DNA of 64,000 bases from Quercus robur (Eukaryota; Streptophyta; Magnoliopsida; Fagales; Fagaceae), in NCBI RefSeq assembly GCF_932294415.1, contig NC_065538.1:44616843-44680842 (forward strand), written 5' to 3'. This document shows positions 58,503 to 64,000 of this stretch, one piece after another; position 1 is the first letter of the stretch, and each line of letters starts with the position of its first letter. The position numbers and the translations under genes were made by a program. The notes below the pieces were generated by a model that was not told the DNA's origin, searched no databases, and was given only the letters and a program-made list of their open reading frames with translations.

Positions 58503-58990
58503 GTATGTTACTTTTCTTTTTTTTTTCTTTTTTGTTTTGGATCATATCTGTGTTAATATATGTCTACTGCTGTATTCAGCTAAATTCATTTCAAATTTTG
58601 GTGTTTTTCTTTTTAAGTGAATTTCTGTTAATTTTGTTGGGTTTTTTGGTTACTAAATTTTGAGTTTTTTTCTTTTTTGGTGGGTTGGTTTTAATCAATT
58701 AGCATCGTTTCTACAGAGAATTACTTTACTATTTCTTGGATTTTTTTTGTAAAGTTGTGCTGATCACACATATGTCTGATTTGAAATGATATGGGGTGTT
58801 TAAGAGTGTTTGTTTTTTGGGTGAAATGGACTAACTTTTTTTTCCCCTCTCTCTCTCTCTGTCTCTGGGGATTTATGTTTATTATACTGATAAATATGCT
58901 TATAAATTGTGTGTAATTGGGTTGCTCTTTGGTCTAAAGTTTCATTGGTTTTGATAAGAAATTGGGTTTGTTTTGTTTTGTGGATTGCAG
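58503..58990 (+). other. Putative 5' UTR intron of the VOZ gene
   Basis: The donor ctg|gtatgtta and the acceptor ttgcag|ggctttg, with a T-rich interior of 488 bases, lie just before the ATG at 59030. The leader would be joined to the 39-base stretch before the ATG. Confidence 0.6.
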
Positions 58991-59029
58991 GGCTTTGTAG
59001 TGAACTAAGGTTGGAGAGGGGTTTTTGTA

Positions 59030-62000
59030 ATGGGGAAGGGTTCAAAGAGCAATTGTAGGTCTGTATCACATAAGCTATTCAAGGATAAGGCGAAGAACCG
59101 GGTTGATGACCTGCAAGGGATGTTCATGGATTTGCAGTTTGCTAGGAAGGAAAGTCGCACGGTTGATGTTGCTGTGCTTGAGGAGCAAGTCCATCAGATG
59201 CTTCGTGAGTGGAAATCTGAGCTCAATGAGCCCTCTCCAGCTTCATCTTTGCAACAAGTTAGTATTTGTAATGGATTTGTTAACTTTTTTATTTATCTTG
59301 AAGTACATATATAAATTTGTATGTAATATATGTATATGTATTGCAACAAGTACATTGTGTGTGAATTAAGAATTCGTGATATTAATGCTTGAATATCGAT
59401 TGGCATGATTGTGAAATCTTTGGTCTTTGTGTGATAATGTATAGGGTGGTAGTCTTGGGTCGTTCTCCTCGGATATCTGTCGTCTATTGCAGCTTTGTGA
59501 GGAGGAAGATGATGCCACTAGTCCATTAGCTGCACCGAAGCCTGAGCCTAATGATCAAAGCGTGCAAGTTGGAGGTGATGTGGTCTTTCAAGAGGTAGGT
59601 TTTCTGAACTTTATGATGACTCTTGTTATGTTCTGTGTGTTTTATGTGAGTTTTGTTGATTAAAATTTAAGATCAGATTGGATTTGTTAATATGTGACTT
59701 TGGATGTAAGACATTAATTGGACTATGAGATATAAAAGAAAAGGGAGGGCTAAGGGCTTGCTCTCTTTTGATCCTGTTTAATAATTAAGATCCTTAACAT
59801 TATGATAGCTGAACATTGGGATGGCAAAAGGGTGGAGCAGGTTGGGATGTGCGGGGGGAGGTATTTTGCCATCCTTAACTAGATGGTGCCAGTGTTTATT
59901 AGAGTATGAGTGATGAGAGAGAAGAGGGAGGGGCGGCAGTGAGAGTATGGAAAGAGAGAGAGGTGACAGCTTTGAGCGATGGTTATAAGATGTGTAATAA
60001 TTAAATTAAGCACATACACTTGGGGTGGAATGGAATAGGCAATATTCCTGCCACTCTGCCCCCCTCTTCAAGGCGGGAAAACCAGCTCAGGGTGGGGCCG
60101 TTTTTCCATTTCTATATTGACATTGACTTTTTGATGAGGTATTGATGACTTGATGTTTTTGTGCTGCATTTCTTAGTAGCCTCAGTGATATGATTATAAA
60201 GGCTCATGCTCAATGAACTGAGATGAGCTTCAGCTTGCTTTTTTATTTTGAAATGAAGCTTCAGCTTGTTTTAAGAATTTCACTTTTGTTGGTTTTGGCA
60301 TATTAATAGGATCAAGTAGGCGTGTGGATATAATCTGGTAGTTATCAAAAGTGGAATTGTTCAATATAATATCATTTAAAGCTTGATAGTTGTTCATGCT
60401 TAATTTTGAGGTTCCAACTATTAACTATAGGGAACATGGGGAATTTGACAATTTCAATGACACTAAGGAATAGAAGTTATGAGAATAATATAGTGGAGAA
60501 GAGCCTTTACAACGATTATTCATTTTCTTGTGCTTTAATAAAGGAGATTGACCTGGATTTGCCTGCTTTTTTTTTTTTTTTTGGGGGGGAGGGGGGGGGC
60601 GGGGGGACATGTGGCAATAAGTGGGACCTAGTTAGCAGGCCTCACTGACCCTAGGGCATGGATTTTGGTTTGGCTCACCATATTGGAAAGTTCGACCTTA
60701 ATAAAATACTATCATAATGTAATTGAAATAATTATCTGTGCAGGTTCCTAGATCTGTCACTCAAAGCATTAGTTTTCATTCCTGGATTTAAGGTATCATT
60801 GTGTGGAATGCTTTTAACTTGCTTAATGCTATACTGGTGAACCTAGTACTATAGTAGTTGTTTTTTAATCCTTCCAATGAAAAGAAATCACTACGCATGA
60901 TATAAGGGGGCAGAAAATTATGCTGTAAGTGAACTCTTTTAGCTAGCATATTTATGCTTTGGTTTTTACTTTGATTGTGTTCTATTATTAATATTTTCCT
61001 TCTTAAGTTTCATTATATACATTTTTTTATATGTCACTAGGTTTGAAAATGAGCATTCGCTGATAATTGTAATTGATATGTTGCTGGGATTTAATGTGAA
61101 TCAGGGGCAACAGGACCATAGTTTTCCATTGATTGGTGAATGCAAAAATTCCTCTTCAGAAGTTCGTGATATGGCAGTTAATAACTTGGAAGGGGCTACT
61201 CAGGTGGACTATAATCAGTTTGATTTGCAACCAGATTTTGAACACAACTTCTATTCTGGTATTAATGGTACGGGTTTGTCTGCGGAGGATGCTGTTCCTC
61301 ATACTTCTAGCTATCTCCCAAGTATATGCCCTCCACCTTCTGCTTTCTTAGGCCCAAAATGTGCACTTTGGGATTGTCCAAGGCCTGCTCAAGGCATGGA
61401 ATGGTGTCAAGACTATTGCAGTAGCTTTCATGCTGCTTTAGCATGGAATGAAGGTCCACCTGGCATGGGTCCTGTTCTAAGACCTGGAGGCATTGGCCTA
61501 AAGGATGCTCTGCTTTTTTCTGCTCTTAGTGCAAAGGCACAAGGAAAAGATGTTGGTATCCCAGAATGTGAGGGAGCTGCAACTGCAAAGTCTCCATGGA
61601 ATGCACCTGGTAGGTTTTATTTTTTCCTTATCCTTTCTCAATTTGTTACTGGTCATTTATAATAGTTGGAACCGAGTACATTCTAAACTCAGATGACATT
61701 CTTTCTAAGTTGATTAGTTAATTCTGCTATATGCTTGCAGAACTCTTTGATCTTTCAGTTCTGGATGGTGAAACAATTAGGGAATGGCTCTTTTTTGATA
61801 AGCCTCGAAGAGCATTTGAGAGTGGGAACAGAAAGCAAAGGTCGCTGCCAGATTACAGTGGGCGTGGTTGGCATGAGTCAAGGAAGCAAGTGATGAATGA
61901 ATTTGGAGGCCTGAAGAGATCCTACTATATGGATCCACAGCCACTTAACCATTTTGAGTGGCACCTCTATGAATATGAGATTAATAAGTGTGATGCTTGT

Positions 62001-62294
62001 GCTTTGTATAGATTGGAACTGAAACTTGTTGATGGGAAGAAGAACTCCAAAGGAAAGATAACCAATGATTCAGTTGCTGATCTGCAGAAGCAGATGGGAA
62101 GGCTCTCTGCTGAATTTCCATCTGATAATAAGCGCTCTGTGAAGGGGAGGGCCAAGGTTAATGCAAAGGTTGGTGTTGGAAGCGTTTATCCCGTTCCAAA
62201 TCGAATGGCACCAACAAATGGGACATATGAGTATGGGGTAAATGCACCGTATGATTATCTTGTGGACAATATAAATGAATATTACCTGACATAA
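59030..62294 (+). CDS. VOZ1: VOZ transcription factor (VOZ1-like), four coding exons
   Basis: Coding exons 59030-59257, 59445-59594, 61105-61609 and 61741-62294 join in phase to give 478 residues. All introns are GT-AG. The N-terminal part is [20 protein letters not shown], then a helical [20 protein letters not shown]. The DNA-binding domain holds the VOZ zinc finger, with ligands Cys212, Cys217, Cys231 and His235 in CALWDC...[10 protein letters not shown]. Their spacing (5, 14, 4) is that of Arabidopsis VOZ proteins. Downstream come the basic [20 protein letters not shown] and [20 protein letters not shown] segments used for binding and dimerisation. Length fits VOZ1 (about 486) better than VOZ2. 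In Arabidopsis, VOZ1 and VOZ2 bind GCGT(N7)ACGC as dimers, interact with phytochrome B, promote flowering and adjust stress responses. The start matches the family and follows a T-rich 5' UTR intron. Confidence 0.95.
60560..60606. repeat. T run followed by G-rich tract in VOZ intron 2
   Basis: About 17 T, then ggggggga, a run of G, one C and another run of six G. Four or more G runs on the sense strand could form a quadruplex in the DNA or the pre-mRNA. Confidence 0.85.
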
Positions 62295-64000
62295 TCGAGG
62301 AAACTTGGATGGATGTAGAACAAGCTGCGTGCTGTTTAGTTACATTAGGCAGTCTTGGAATTTATGTTTTGCACTTTTCTCTTCAGTCGTTCGGTCTTCA
62401 ATAACATGAAACAAAGCTCATTATTTTTGCCATTTGGAGAATTGTGAATAGCTCATTCTCACATGACATGCTGTATTCGACTTTCCTTTGACTTTCCTAG
62501 ATGCCGGAGCTTATTTCTAACTTCTGGAAGATGGTGACAAACAGGGAAAATGGGTGCGCCTTACCCTAGCCCATTTTTCTAACTAATTGTGATATGTTGA
62601 ACGCTAGAGACCATTTACTTTCACCAATACTGGAATAGGTGGATGCATATTATTGCTATAATATATGTCATATTATGTGTTTTTGAAGTTAAGCCAATGA
62701 TATTAGTCTTTTGGCAAGCCACTCAAAAGGCAGTCTGCAACATGTAATGTGGAAAGTTGCTGCTGGTATATAATATTTATCTATTTAGCTGATGTTGAAG
62801 GATCGCTCTTTAGTTTTCTTACCATGATGATCATTCAAAAATTTTGTTTTCTTACCATGAGCATTCAAAAATTTGTAGATAAATGACATTTTCAATGTTA
62901 CTGTTGGTCTCTACAATACATGGGGAGGGAGTTTGCCTCTTATGACTGAAGTATTAAATTTTGGCATTTATCACCATCTGGTATTTTGCTACTAGGTCAA
63001 GAATTTCACTTTCCTACTATGTAATCCAGTAATGTAGTCTTAGATCAGGTTACATGCAAAAGCAAAAACACTGATGCAACTTCGTTTGTTTTGATAGGAA
63101 ACACAATGTTTTCTAGAAAATAACCAATTTTCTGGAAAGCAATTTTCAGAAAGATTACTTGTTTTGTTGATAGTCAATAAGAATTGTATTGGAAAGAAAG
63201 TGAAGTTACAGAAACTCTCCATGTACACAGGAAGTGTACTGAACTCAAGGAAGCTTATGACTAGCAAAAAAGTACATAATGTAAGGAGAGCAAGAAAAAC
63301 AGTTTTAGATCCACGAGAATTTTCTTCCCCTTCAAAGTTTTTGACTATTTCACTCGCTCCAAATAGTCCACCACAAGCACAATGATATGCACCCCATATA
63401 ATTGTTGCCCGTGACGACTAAAGCTCCGTCCTCCTCAACACGCCAACAGCTCCACCATGTGCTGTGGCAGTACCCAAGAAGTGCCAAACAAACAAAACTC
63501 CGAAGGTAGCTTACATGCAATGAATGAGCAAATGGTCCACCTCTTTTCCAGAAAACTTTATGACCTTGAAAAAATGAGTTGAAAATCATTTTTTTGGTGA
63601 CTGGCACTCTCAACTGACTAACTTACTAAATGCAAAGATCCATTGATAAAACCCACAGATTGGAATAGCTCAGCCCTGTAAGTTTCCGATAACTTGAAAA
63701 GACTAGATAAAATATTTGAAAAATTGTTTCCCCACATATAAAGAAGAAAATCTCACCATATCAAACACACGAATGCTGTAGTTTACATGAAAAAGGACCC
63801 TACAACAATTTATTGTATAAACAACTGAATGCCTAGCTGTAACTTCGGCACAGAACATCAAAAAGCAAGCTCCCTCAATTCAGCATTGAAGAAGAGAACA
63901 AAAAGTAAACCAGAAACTCTCATACATTACGTAATCACATTACATTGGCATATAAAAATTACATATTTCAGAGCAAAACATTGGAATACTTGATATTTGG
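62295..64000. other. VOZ 3' UTR and downstream spacer
   Basis: The 3' UTR starts after the TAA at 62292-62294; no clear AATAAA was found. From about 63060 the short frames (for example 63350-63613) resemble no known protein. Nothing else was recognised to the end of the window. Confidence 0.45.

Noticed and set aside
63040-63613. Short frames near the right edge
   Set aside because: No domain, no splice-supported continuation, and overlapping frames on both strands.

Overview
This window is nuclear DNA from a flowering plant, most likely a woody eudicot (that part is inference). It is AT-rich and full of retrotransposons, MITEs, Helitrons and microsatellites. The genes are spread out, have introns and belong to plant families. 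I can support four genes: two intronless histone H3.1 genes (minus strand, 29933-30343 and 38347-38757), an OPA3-like gene of four coding exons (plus, 45983-51128) and a VOZ-type transcription factor gene (plus, 59030-62294, with a further intron in its 5' UTR). They share no operon or pathway; they are housekeeping or regulatory genes separated by transposon debris.

Region 1 (about 1.1-19.5 kb) is the most unusual part. It is a tandem array of about ten units of roughly 1.5 kb. Each complete unit carries, on the minus strand, the same three consecutive exons of a chromomethylase (plant CMT DNA methyltransferase), followed by a spacer with a long CT/GA microsatellite. None of the nine exon-bearing copies can encode an enzyme. 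A Gypsy-type LTR with its leader interrupts the array at 3.74-6.44 kb, and an inverted solo LTR of the same family at 11.5-14.6 kb, which itself holds a second solo LTR.

Region 2 (19.5-26 kb) is a nest of repeats: tandem 340-bp units, a MITE family found as single copies and as a 720-bp palindrome, and a 1.8-kb Helitron that split one MITE and carries its own solo LTR. Region 3 (26-39.3 kb) has LINE remnants, a broken O-methyltransferase gene, a short non-autonomous Copia-like element, SINE-like retroposons, and the two H3.1 genes inside a duplicated block. The duplication takes in promoters with histone type I elements (octamer plus ACGTCA) and a downstream conserved reading frame.

Region 4 (39.3-45.4 kb) is mostly terminal-inverted-repeat elements. 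Region 5 (45.9-52.7 kb) is the OPA3-like gene, with SINEs in its introns and a tandem duplication of its 3' end, then a LINE RNase H fragment. Region 6 (54.6-57.2 kb) is a decayed Copia element whose pol gene was hit by a hAT-type MITE. Region 7 (58-62.6 kb) is the VOZ gene. Exon coordinates come from reading splice junctions and protein continuity by eye; no alignment or database search was run.
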